Assembly (NCBI GenBank): GCA_963713965.1
Contig: OY970217.1
Location: 2,356,001 to 2,420,000, forward strand
DNA: 64,000 bases
Direction of reading: 5' to 3'
Source: CALAGB01 sp963713965
Lineage (GTDB): Bacteria; Chloroflexota; Chloroflexia; Thermomicrobiales; Thermomicrobiaceae
Below the pieces are notes generated by a model that was not told where the DNA came from, did not search any database, and saw only the letters and a list, made by a program, of their open reading frames with translations. This document shows positions 16,114-24,062 of the stretch, piece by piece; the first letter of the stretch is position 1, and each line of letters opens with the position of its first letter. Both the position numbers and the translations under genes were made by a program.

Positions 16114-17586
16114 CTACGCGAGCGCGCCTTGTCCATTGTTGACGCTGTGGACATACGTAGCGGCGCCGTTGCGGTGCAGCTGCAGGGTCGGATTGAACCC
16201 GTCGGGGTGCGAGGTCGCCGGACGAATTTCCGTCATCTCCTCGTTGCCCGGCTCTCTCTGTGGAGCGTTCATCATCTCCCAGAGGACTCGGCCATTCATG
16301 TAGGTGGGAACGTCGATGCCGAGGAGCGTCAGAACGGTGGGTGCCAGATCGATCGCTCCGGTGGCCAGGGTACTGTTCGCGCACTCGCGCACGTCGGGAC
16401 CGATCCCCACGGCAAAGGCGTGGAGATCGAACGGAGATGCCGAGCCGTGCGTCGACTTCAGTGCCGCCTGGTCGGTCAGTGCCGCGATGGTTCCAGCCAC
16501 TCCTCGATCGTTGCGACGTTCCGACCAGGTGGGGCTGACCGAGAGGAGTGGCATGCGCGCGTTCGAGATGCCGCCCCACATGGACGCCAGCGGCAGGACG
16601 CCGGGCAGGTTGGCGATCTCGGCGGTGCCGCCGAAGACGGCGCCGGCCCATGGCTGTTCCTGAATCCAGCGCACGATTGGAGCGAGTTCTTCGACTATCG
16701 GTATGGCATGATCTGGCATCGCGTAGACGTAATCTCCGGCCGAGATCACTGATGGCCAGTTTCCACTGCTGGCTGAACGCAGTCGATCGAGGTGCTCGGT
16801 GAGGGAACGGTGCGCCTCAACTGTGGAGTGCCCGTGGTCCGAGATTAAGAAGACGTCGAACTGGTCGCGAATTCTGCGCCTGTCCATGCCGTCAAGGATG
16901 CGCGCCAGCGCGGCATCGCAGCCGCGCAATGCTTCAGCGACTTCCGGCGATCCCAATCCAGCGAAGTGGAGCGCGTGGTCCGGCTCGTTCATCCAGATAA
17001 CGATGACCGCGATCTCCTCGTCACCCAGATAGAGGTCGGTCACGGCCCGCGCGGCGTAGTCGAGTCGATTGAGATCGTCGGCTGCCGGAACTTCGCCCAG
17101 TTTGTCACGCAGCGAATAGAGATCGGCGCGGCCGTAGGCGGTGTTGGTGTTCACCACCCGATAGGGGTGTCTGCGGGTCCAGAGGATACCCGCGCCTGGC
17201 GACGAGGTGGCGGACACGGCCAGGCGCTTGCCATGGTCGGCCAGAATATCGCCCAGCGTTGGCACCTGCACAGCGCAGCCGCCGGTCGCCAGATCGAGCG
17301 CCTCCAGATGCTGAAAATTGGAGGTGTCGATGATGCCGTCGTCCGTCGCACCGTGGAAGCGCATCACGTTGGCGACGACGCCGTGACGGCCAGGAGTCGT
17401 GCCGCTGGCCAGGCTCGAAATGTTGACGCGTGTGTGGGTGGGATAGACGGCGTGGTGCTCGGTGAGACGTGTTCCCTGTGCGATGAGCTTGGTGTAGGTG
17501 GGCATGAGTTGTTCATTGACGAGATCTGGGCGCAGCCCGTCCGTGCCGACGATCAGGATGCGGCGGTTCTCCTGGGATGCAGTCAT
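16114..17586 (-). CDS. Type I phosphodiesterase / nucleotide pyrophosphatase family protein
   Basis: 490 residues of the alkaline phosphatase superfamily. Visible metal-site and nucleophile motifs: VGTDGLRPD at the N-terminus (first Asp ligand), YPTHTRVN (Thr nucleophile), MNEPDHALHFAG (Asp/His ligands), LISDHGH (Asp-His), and THGSASPFD (last His). These enzymes hydrolyse phosphodiester or phosphonate bonds using two zinc ions. No signal peptide is seen, so the enzyme should be cytoplasmic. It lies 110 bp downstream of an ABC substrate-binding protein gene on the same strand, across a hairpin, suggesting it processes the imported compound (perhaps a phosphodiester or phosphonate). That link is inferred. 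Confidence 0.82.
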   Translation of the reverse strand: MTASQENRRILIVGTDGLRPDLVNEQLMPTYTKLIAQGTRLTEHHAVYPTHTRVNISSLASGTTPGRHGVVANVMRFHGATDDGIIDTSNFQHLEALDLATGGCAVQVPTLGDILADHGKRLAVSATSSPGAGILWTRRHPYRVVNTNTAYGRADLYSLRDKLGEVPAADDLNRLDYAARAVTDLYLGDEEIAVIVIWMNEPDHALHFAGLGSPEVAEALRGCDAALARILDGMDRRRIRDQFDVFLISDHGHSTVEAHRSLTEHLDRLRSASSGNWPSVISAGDYVYAMPDHAIPIVEELAPIVRWIQEQPWAGAVFGGTAEIANLPGVLPLASMWGGISNARMPLLSVSPTWSERRNDRGVAGTIAALTDQAALKSTHGSASPFDLHAFAVGIGPDVRECANSTLATGAIDLAPTVLTLLGIDVPTYMNGRVLWEMMNAPQREPGNEEMTEIRPATSHPDGFNPTLQLHRNGAATYVHSVNNGQGALA

Positions 17587-17648
17587 CGGACTCTCCTCGC
17601 TGAATGGTGAAGTGCAACAGGTGGATCAATCGACCTTCAGAGTGGCGT

Positions 17649-17681
17649 GAGGGCGTCAACCGAACGAGCGGTGACGCCCTC
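17649..17681 (-). terminator. Hairpin between binding-protein and phosphodiesterase genes
   Basis: A perfect 10-bp inverted repeat (17649-17658 and 17672-17681) 16 bp beyond the binding-protein stop. No T-tract follows on the minus strand, so it may stabilise the upstream mRNA or terminate only partly, keeping the binding protein more abundant than the enzyme behind it. Confidence 0.5.
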
Positions 17682-17696
17682 TACGACAGGTCGCGA

Positions 17697-19451
17697 TTAG
17701 CTGAACTTGAGGTTGTCCGGACGCAGGTCCATGTAATAGAAGGAGTAAGGAAGCCAATCGATCCCCTTGCGCACCCCATAGTTCTCGACCGGGATGTAGA
17801 GGACCGTGCCAGGCGCCTCGTCCTCCCAGATGTCGAGCATCTGCTGGTAGGCGTCAAAGCGGAACTTCTTGTCGAGCGTCTGCCGCGCCTGCTGACCCAG
17901 CTCGTTGAACTTCGGATCGTCTGGCGTCCACCAAGTCTTCTGCGCCCCGGTCTGTTTGCCCCAGCGCAACCAGAAGGCGCCGTCCGGGTCGGCCACGAAG
18001 GAGGAGTTCGACCAGTTCCAGACCATATGCTGGTCGTTCGGTACCGTGCTCGAGTCCTCGATTACCTGCACCTCAGCCTTCAGCCCAATGTCCTGCCACA
18101 TCTGCACGATCGCTTGCGCGGCCTGGAGGGCGTTGGTGTAGTAGTTCGACGCGGTCATGAAGGTGATCGTGTCTCCTTTGTAGCCGGAGTCCTTGACGAG
18201 CTGACGAGCCTTGTCCGGATCGTAGGGGGTGTAGGGACGGTTCGCGTTGTACATCTCGCCATATTCGGGGAACTGATGGCTGCGCATCTGTAGCGCCGTG
18301 CCGTTCCAGAGGGTGTCGATCAGGAGCTTTCGATCGATGCCTAGATTGAGCGCCTGCCGCAGCGACTTGTTCGCTAGCACCGGGTGGTGCGTGTTGTATT
18401 CGAGGACGTGGCAGTTGGCCAGGGGCACGCTCTCGACCGTCACGTTGTCGGCCTGCTTCAGCGTCGGCACCTGATCGGGCGGGATGTTGGTGATCATGTC
18501 GACTTCACCACTCACCAGCGCGGTGATGCGTGCCGCGATCTCCGGAATGACGCGGAACGTCACCTGCTTGGCGGTCGGCAGACCCATCCAATAGTCGTCG
18601 TGAGAATCGAGGACCAGTTTGTCATCTGGCTCCATCTCGACGAATTTGTAGGGTCCGGTGCCGACCGGTACCAGCGCGAACTTATCCGGAGCGGCTTCGT
18701 ACGCCTTTTTCGGCATGATCCAGGTGGCCCAGGAGGTCAGCCGGATCTCCAGGAGTGGATCCGGATCGCTGGTGACGAAGCGGAGCGTGTGGTCGTCGAC
18801 GATGTCGACGCTCGTCAACGTCGAGATGTAGGCACGGGCCTCTTGCAGATCGTCTGGCGTGTTGACCAGCATGCGATCGAAGGTGAATTTGACGTCCTCT
18901 GGCGTCAGCGGGTCGCCGGTGTGGAACGTCACGTCATCTCGCAGAGTCATCTCGATCGTCAGGTCGTCGATGCGGTTCCACTTGGCGGCCAACATCGGCT
19001 TGACGGTGCTGCCGGTGCCGGCCGGATCGCCATCGCGGAAATCACGCTCGAGGAGCTGGTCGAAGAGGACGTAGGTGACGCGCGTCCCGACGTTGGAGAG
19101 TTGCATATAGGGATCGAGCGCGTCGGGCAAGCCTTGCACTCCCACCGTCAGAGCAGGTCGATCGGCAGGATTGACGCTGGCGGCGGAGCCGGAGGACGTC
19201 GTGGCTGTCGCCGCGCTGGTCGAGTCAGAGATTGTGGACGTGGCCGACGAGGTCGCCTGAGTCCCGCTCCCGCTGCTCGCGGTCGATGTTGTCGTCGGAT
19301 TGCCGGCGGCGTTGCCACTGTCGCCGCATGCGGTCGCGATGGCGCCGATGCCGATCGCGCCGGCTGAGACGCCCATGATGCGCATGGCGTCGCGGCGAGA
19401 TAACTTTCTCGACGCGCTGGTCTGATTCGACTCTTCCTGGTTCAAGTCCAC
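17697..19451 (-). CDS. ABC transporter substrate-binding lipoprotein, peptide/opine family 5
   Basis: 584 residues from GTG 19451 with GAAGGAAGG just upstream. The N-terminus carries a twin-arginine-like motif (LSRRDAMRIMG), a hydrophobic stretch and a lipobox (ATAC), pointing to Tat-exported lipoprotein status. A Ser/Thr linker (~45 residues) precedes the SBP_bac_5 domain: PALTVGVQGLPDALDPYMQLSN at its start, MTLRDDVTFHTGDPLTPEDVKFTFDR as the family signature, and FRFDAYQQMLDIWEDEAPG near the end. These proteins bind peptides, opines, nickel chelates or sugars outside the membrane. It is third in the operon after two permeases. Confidence 0.9.
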   Translation of the reverse strand: MDLNQEESNQTSASRKLSRRDAMRIMGVSAGAIGIGAIATACGDSGNAAGNPTTTSTASSGSGTQATSSATSTISDSTSAATATTSSGSAASVNPADRPALTVGVQGLPDALDPYMQLSNVGTRVTYVLFDQLLERDFRDGDPAGTGSTVKPMLAAKWNRIDDLTIEMTLRDDVTFHTGDPLTPEDVKFTFDRMLVNTPDDLQEARAYISTLTSVDIVDDHTLRFVTSDPDPLLEIRLTSWATWIMPKKAYEAAPDKFALVPVGTGPYKFVEMEPDDKLVLDSHDDYWMGLPTAKQVTFRVIPEIAARITALVSGEVDMITNIPPDQVPTLKQADNVTVESVPLANCHVLEYNTHHPVLANKSLRQALNLGIDRKLLIDTLWNGTALQMRSHQFPEYGEMYNANRPYTPYDPDKARQLVKDSGYKGDTITFMTASNYYTNALQAAQAIVQMWQDIGLKAEVQVIEDSSTVPNDQHMVWNWSNSSFVADPDGAFWLRWGKQTGAQKTWWTPDDPKFNELGQQARQTLDKKFRFDAYQQMLDIWEDEAPGTVLYIPVENYGVRKGIDWLPYSFYYMDLRPDNLKFS

Positions 19452-19509
19452 ATACCTTCCTTCGGGGAATCTCCCCCACGAACACACGCCCCCACCGGGC
19501 GCACGTCAA

Positions 19510-20439
19510 CTAGCGCGACCGCAGAGTTGGGTCGAGCGCGTCGCGCAGCCAATCGCCGAACAAGCTGACGGCCATCGTCACGATGATGATGGCCAGACCA
19601 GGAAAGACCGCGATCCACCACGCGGTGTTGAGGTAATCTCGGCCCGCGCCGACCATCGAGCCCCAGGAGGCGGTCGGTGGCTGTACGCCGATGCCGAGGA
19701 AGCTGAGTGATGATTCGAGCAAGATGATCGAGGTGAGCTGAAACGTGGCGAGCACGATGAGTGGCGCCACGATGTTTGGAAGGATGTGGCGCAGCAGCAC
19801 CCGCCCCCGCGATGCACCGATGGAGTAGGCCGAGAGGATGTAGGGATAAGCGCGCGCGCTGAGGACCATGCCCCTTGCCAGCCGGGCATAACTCTCCCAC
19901 CCGGCGATGCCGACCAACAGCATCAGCACGATGAGGTTGGTGCCGAAGATCGCCAGCCCGGTCAGCGCCACGATAATGTAGGGAATGGCGAGTTGCGTAT
20001 CGACCAGGAACATCAGCACGTCATCGATGATGCCCCCCACGAATCCCGAGATCAGGCCGATCGAGGTGCCCAGAATCAGGCCGAAGACCATTCCGAAGAG
20101 CCCGATCGAGAGTGAGATGCGGGTGCCGTAGATGAGTCGTGAGAGGATGTCCCGACCCAGTTGGTCGGTACCGAATGGACGGGTCCAGGACCCAGTCGCT
20201 GCGCCGATCGGCGGCGTCAGACGGGCGACCAGGATCTGCTTGGTCGGGCTGTGAGGCGCCAGAATCGGGGCGAGCCCGCCGACCAGAACGAAGAGGAACA
20301 GGATCATCACGCAGAGCTTGATCAGTATGGGCATCTCCCGCAGGACGTCGAACCGGGAGCGGGACGCTCGAAGCTCCTTATGAAGGGGTGTCTCCACACG
20401 AGTTTGGGTCGCACTGGACGTCAAGAGTGTGCGCTGCAT
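19510..20439 (-). CDS. ABC transporter permease, DppC/OppC type
   Basis: 309 residues. The N-terminal cytoplasmic tail (~45 residues) leads to the first membrane helix, then the extracytoplasmic loop with RPFGTDQLGRDILSRLIYGTR, which is diagnostic of DppC/OppC. Five further helices follow, with the EAA-like coupling loop around SIGASRGRVLLRHILPN. It pairs with the DppB-type permease 19 bp upstream to form the membrane channel for the binding protein encoded next. No ATP-binding subunit is encoded in this operon, so the ATPases must be supplied from another locus. Confidence 0.92.
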   Translation of the reverse strand: MQRTLLTSSATQTRVETPLHKELRASRSRFDVLREMPILIKLCVMILFLFVLVGGLAPILAPHSPTKQILVARLTPPIGAATGSWTRPFGTDQLGRDILSRLIYGTRISLSIGLFGMVFGLILGTSIGLISGFVGGIIDDVLMFLVDTQLAIPYIIVALTGLAIFGTNLIVLMLLVGIAGWESYARLARGMVLSARAYPYILSAYSIGASRGRVLLRHILPNIVAPLIVLATFQLTSIILLESSLSFLGIGVQPPTASWGSMVGAGRDYLNTAWWIAVFPGLAIIIVTMAVSLFGDWLRDALDPTLRSR

Positions 20440-20458
20440 CGATCTAAAATCCTCTCCG

Positions 20459-21379
20459 TTAGGCGCTGTCGCGAATACGCGGATCGATCAACCCGTAGAG
20501 AATGTCGACCAGGAAGTTGACGCTCACGACCGACGCGGCGATCAGCAGAGCGGTGAACTGGATGACCGGGTAATCTCGATTGAAGACCGCGTTGGTGGCC
20601 AGCCGCCCAATGCCGGGCCAGGCGAAGACCGTCTCGGTAACGACGGCTCCGGAGATGGCGGTGGCGAGCTGGATACCGAAGATCGTCAGGACCGGGATGG
20701 CGGCGTTCCGAAGCACGTGGCGGGTCTGGACGCGCAGTTCGGATAGGCCTTTGGCGCGCGCCACGCGGACGAAGTCGTGCCCGAGGACCTCGAGCATCGA
20801 CGAGCGAGTGAGTCGCGCCAGGCTGGCGATGCCATAGGTGCTCAACGTGATGGCCGGCATCAGCAGGTGCTGCCAACCGCCGCGCCCCGAGCTGGGTAGC
20901 AGCCTGAGCCAGAGACTGAAGCACAGGATCAGGAGAATACCGAGAAAGAAGTTGGGTGCCGACTGACCGATGAAGGCCAGACTCATCAAGGCGCGATCGA
21001 GCAGGCTGTCGCGGTGCAACGCTGCCAGGATGCCGGCCGGTATGCCGATCAAAATCGCCAGGAGCAGCGACGCCGCGGCCAGCTCCGCGGTGGCCGGTAA
21101 GCGTTCGAGGACTGATTGCGTGGCTGGACGGCGTTCGCGGATCGATTCGCCGAAGTTCCCACTGGCGATCGACTTGACGTAGCGTGCGTACTGCACGGTG
21201 ACCGGATCATTGAGACCCAGATTGTTGCGCACGGCCCCGATGGCTTGCGGACTTGCCTCCGGACCCAGCATTAGAAAGACGGGATCGCCAGAGAGGCGCA
21301 ACGCGAAGAAGATGGCGGTCACCACGAGCCAGAGCGTCAGGAGACCGCGCAGAAAACGACGAATCGTGAATTGAAACAT
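20459..21379 (-). CDS. ABC transporter permease, DppB/OppB type
   Basis: 306 residues, typical of DppB. N-terminal helix RGLLTLWLVVTAIFFALRLSGDP, the loop LGLNDPVTVQYARYVKSIASGNFGESI, and the coupling loop VARAKGLSELRVQTRHVLRNA are all family hallmarks; the C-terminus DILYGLIDPRIR is the usual ending. ATG 21379 follows GTGAGGTC. First gene of the operon permease-permease-binding protein-(hairpin)-phosphodiesterase. The imported substrate is unknown. Confidence 0.92.
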   Translation of the reverse strand: MFQFTIRRFLRGLLTLWLVVTAIFFALRLSGDPVFLMLGPEASPQAIGAVRNNLGLNDPVTVQYARYVKSIASGNFGESIRERRPATQSVLERLPATAELAAASLLLAILIGIPAGILAALHRDSLLDRALMSLAFIGQSAPNFFLGILLILCFSLWLRLLPSSGRGGWQHLLMPAITLSTYGIASLARLTRSSMLEVLGHDFVRVARAKGLSELRVQTRHVLRNAAIPVLTIFGIQLATAISGAVVTETVFAWPGIGRLATNAVFNRDYPVIQFTALLIAASVVSVNFLVDILYGLIDPRIRDSA

Positions 21380-21747
21380 GACCTCACACTCACGTCAGAC
21401 CGTCCGCCGCGCTCACCGGCGATGCGACGGGGACACGAGTCCGAGTCTGTCAATTCGCGGGACGTGGGTGATTAAGAGGTCGTTGGTATTTCGCGAAGGA
21501 ATTGTTCAGTTCACGGATCGCGCTGATCAGAACTTGACATAGCAGAGCGAACGCAGGAATAATTCCGAGTGATTGAGTCGGGATTAAGCAAACGTTCATT
21601 GAATTGGATGGTGAGCAGGCGTAAAGTGCGCTGCGTTATCGGTGCAACCGTGGAGCCGTGGTCGCGGGTACTTCGAGATGGCCAGGAGTGGCCTGGCATG
21701 ATGTGATACGTTAGAGACCCGCGTGGAGAATGAGATAGGTTCAAGAA
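21380..21747. other. Divergent intergenic region with a promoter and palindrome
   Basis: 368 bp between the ABC operon and the plus-strand hypothetical gene. It contains a plus-strand promoter-like pair (21534-21563) and a GCCAGG / CCTGGC inverted repeat (21681-21697, 5-bp spacer) that could be an operator. No gene is supported here. Confidence 0.5.
21534..21563 (+). promoter_or_regulatory. Sigma-70-like promoter
   Basis: TTGACA (21534-21539), an 18-bp spacer, AATAAT (21558-21563). Expected start near 21570, giving a leader of about 180 nt before the hypothetical gene at 21748. Confidence 0.5.
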
Positions 21748-22137
21748 ATGAAACAGGACGATCAGCGACGTGTCGAAGTGATGGGACAGCAACTCAACGA
21801 GACCTATGAAGCAGGGTACAAGGTTGGCTATCAGGCGGGTGTCGAGATGGGCCGGGAGTGGCTGCCACGGTCGATCGATCTTTTCGTTCATGAATGCGCT
21901 GTGGCACTGGGGAATTGCTCGAATACCGTCCCCGGCGACGATGATGAGCCGCGTCCATGGCCCTCACCAGAGGATCTACTGAAAACGCTGCGCCAGCCCG
22001 CGCCCTGGCCGCTTGCCGCGGTAATCGCCGAACTCTGCCGTGGCGTCTTCGTCGACCCCCCGGAGTTGGTGGTTGAAGCGCTCAAAGGGTGTGACGAGTC
22101 ACCCTTTGGCGATTCCAAGCCCACACCCTCGGACTGA
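21748..22137 (+). CDS. Hypothetical acidic protein
   Basis: 129 residues, no family recognised. The N-terminal third is helical with Gly-Tyr spacing (NETYEAGYKVGYQAGVEMGREW), a pattern of tightly packed helices; the rest is Pro/Asp-rich with two cysteines near CAVALGNCSN and another two further on. No signal peptide or membrane segment. It is preceded by a promoter-like sequence and an inverted repeat, and stands alone, convergent with the TetR gene. The ribosome-binding site is weak (AGGTT). Confidence 0.55.
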   Translation: MKQDDQRRVEVMGQQLNETYEAGYKVGYQAGVEMGREWLPRSIDLFVHECAVALGNCSNTVPGDDDEPRPWPSPEDLLKTLRQPAPWPLAAVIAELCRGVFVDPPELVVEALKGCDESPFGDSKPTPSD

Positions 22138-22185
22138 CGTCGCCCGTCTCCACTCGGCAATTGAGCACCACGGTTTGACGTTGAA

Positions 22186-22803
22186 TCAGCGTTCGACATT
22201 CCCCAAAAGTTGATGGCTGAGTGTCTGGCTGATCCAGTCTTCGGCGTCGTCATAGCTCCAGCCGAAGTCGCCGTGAAGAGAGGACCAGACCTCGAGGCGT
22301 GTGAGTGTCGCAATGAGCGCGGCGGCTTTCGTGACAGCAGAGTCTTCCCCCAGCGCATCTAGCTGAGACAAACGCTCTGCTGTCACGCGGGCACCCTCTC
22401 GGTGCCGCTCCAACCCCGACTGATAGGCTTCCGCAAGCTCTGAATCGACCTGTGCCGCGGAGGCCAGGGCGGTCAGGATGTCGCCGCAGCGCTCGGCGAG
22501 ATATCGAGCGATTCGCACTTGCAGCGTCAGCACGCGGGCCGGATCCCTTGATGTTCTGAGTTCACCGGCTAGCGTTGGGATGTCCGCCTGCTGATCGACC
22601 CAGTCGAGCATGCGCCGCAAGAGTTCCGGCTTGGGTCCCACACTGGTGTAAACGGTCGGTACCGCCACTCCCGCCTCCGCGGCGATATCACCGATCGAGG
22701 TCGCGCCATAGCCTTTGGCCGTGAAGAGCTTGAGCGCCGCACGCAGGATGAGTTGTTGAGTCTCCGCTGCCTGTTGTGCTCGACGCGACATACCGCTTGA
22801 CAT
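22186..22803 (-). CDS. TetR family transcriptional regulator
   Basis: 205 residues. The N-terminal HTH (residues ~12-60) reads RAALKLFTAKGYGATSIGDIAAEAGVAVPTVYTSVGPKPELLRRML, the classic TetR helix-turn-helix followed by the VYxxxGxKxEL motif. The C-terminal ligand-binding half is helical and typical in length. TetR proteins are dimeric repressors released by small molecules. It is divergent from a membrane protein gene across 75 bp, which contains a palindrome (22833-22842), so that membrane protein is the likely target along with the regulator itself. Confidence 0.9.
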   Translation of the reverse strand: MSSGMSRRAQQAAETQQLILRAALKLFTAKGYGATSIGDIAAEAGVAVPTVYTSVGPKPELLRRMLDWVDQQADIPTLAGELRTSRDPARVLTLQVRIARYLAERCGDILTALASAAQVDSELAEAYQSGLERHREGARVTAERLSQLDALGEDSAVTKAAALIATLTRLEVWSSLHGDFGWSYDDAEDWISQTLSHQLLGNVER

Positions 22804-22832
22804 CGAATTAGATTCCCACTATAGTCATCATA

Positions 22833-22842
22833 AGAGATCTCT
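22833..22842. promoter_or_regulatory. Palindrome between tetR-type gene and membrane gene
   Basis: AGAGATCTCT, a perfect 10-bp palindrome in the short AT-rich gap between the divergent TetR and membrane protein genes. Its position suits a shared operator. Its shortness makes chance occurrence possible. Confidence 0.4.
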
Positions 22843-22878
22843 AATGAACATATGAATACTATCATGAAAGAGGTCCGC

Positions 22879-23598
22879 ATGACAACTGGACAGCTTGCCT
22901 ATGCTCCAGCGACGGCCAAACGAGATGTCCTGATCCCGGACACCGTTGCCGGCCTGGGCGGATTGACGTTTTTGGTGCTCGTCGTCTTCCAGAACGTACT
23001 CAGATTCTTCACTAGTCCGGCCAACGACGCCAGTCCCGATCAACTGCTTCAATTTGCTCACGATCAGGCCTGGACGGTGCGATTGCTGGTTGTCACCTAC
23101 GTTGTCGGGTATCCCGCGCTACTCCTCTTCGCCGCAGGATTGGCAGGCCGTTTCGAGCGAGCGGATCCGAGGGCGGCTATCTGGGGGCAGATGGGACGGA
23201 TGTCGGTCGTCGTTATCGCCATCTTCTTCGCCTTCGTTAACATGCTCGACGTACTGCTCGTGGCCGGCCGCTCCCAACTCGCCAACGATCCATCGCTCAC
23301 GTCGACGATCTGGATGCTTCATAACGCCATCTTTACCATCAACTTGTTGGCGGTCGCTGGCGCATTGCTTGGCCTGGGCTGGGCGGCGGCGTTGAGCGGC
23401 CTGGTGTCACGCCGATTGGGCTGGGCCTGCGTGATTGGCGCGGTGCTGCTGGGCATCGCTGCTTCCCCGATGGTTTCCGAGATCCACGGATCGCCGCTTC
23501 TCGGCGTGGGCCTGATCGGTTATCTCTGCTGGCTCCTCTTCCTGCTGGTGGCCAGCGTCCGGCTGTTGAGGATCGGTGCGCACGAGAATCCTGCATAA
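22879..23598 (+). CDS. Polytopic membrane protein, probable TetR target
   Basis: 239 residues from ATG 22879 (AAGAGGT upstream); two earlier in-frame ATGs lack a site. About six membrane helices, including GGLTFLVLVVFQNVLRFF, LLVVTYVVGYPALLLFAAGLAG, VVVIAIFFAFVNMLDVLLVAG, and a C-terminal pair. The pattern resembles DUF4386-type uncharacterised membrane proteins, but I cannot assign it firmly. A conserved-looking NDPSLTSTIWMLHNAIFTINL segment sits between helices 4 and 5. Regulation by the divergent TetR protein is likely. No enzymatic motif is visible. Confidence 0.7.
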   Translation: MTTGQLAYAPATAKRDVLIPDTVAGLGGLTFLVLVVFQNVLRFFTSPANDASPDQLLQFAHDQAWTVRLLVVTYVVGYPALLLFAAGLAGRFERADPRAAIWGQMGRMSVVVIAIFFAFVNMLDVLLVAGRSQLANDPSLTSTIWMLHNAIFTINLLAVAGALLGLGWAAALSGLVSRRLGWACVIGAVLLGIAASPMVSEIHGSPLLGVGLIGYLCWLLFLLVASVRLLRIGAHENPA

Positions 23599-24062
23599 CG
23601 AACTTGAATCAAACAGCTTGGCGTCCTTCCCATTCACGTGGTTCATACCTGATTAGGAAGGACGCCGGGTCATTACCGTGTCGGGGCTGATCTTCGACAT
23701 CCCGAATTAATCGGTGCGTGACAGTTGAACTGATTCTATCCGCGATACGTCCCTGCGCCAGTCGTTTGTGACTGATTGGGCGTCAATTCTACTCACGATC
23801 TACTCGTTACGAAAAAAGAGCAAAATCTATTCCCCAAAAAGATGAATTTGGAGCAATACTCTCTTGCGCGCCGTTCACCACCATGTTACTTTTGCGCCTG
23901 TCCGGTAGAAGATGGTTGTCCGTACACCCTCACAATTCACCATCACTCTCGGCGGCCGAGTTAGCACGAGCGCGCGTCGTATCACTGATTCCGCCATGTG
24001 GAAACCTTGCCAGTTCCACATGGTCAGATCTGAACGCGCCACCCCGAAGGAAAGGTGATCCT
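23599..24062. other. Long 5' region of the kelch-repeat gene
   Basis: 464 bp, locally AT-rich around 23790-23880, with no supported gene. An open frame from 23883 runs into the downstream gene but lacks a start signal. It contains a strong hairpin at 23994-24023 (listed). It could include promoter and regulatory leader for the large exported protein. Confidence 0.5.
23994..24023 (+). promoter_or_regulatory. Leader hairpin or operator upstream of the kelch-repeat gene
   Basis: CCATGTGGAA and TTCCACATGG, a perfect 10-bp inverted repeat with a 10-nt loop, 40 bp upstream of the start codon. No U-tract follows, so it is not a simple terminator; it could be a DNA operator or a structured leader. 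Confidence 0.45.

Noticed and set aside
18384..19367. 327-codon plus-strand open frame opposite the ABC binding protein
   Set aside because: Composition is mirror-image of the real gene, with no domain and no start signal.
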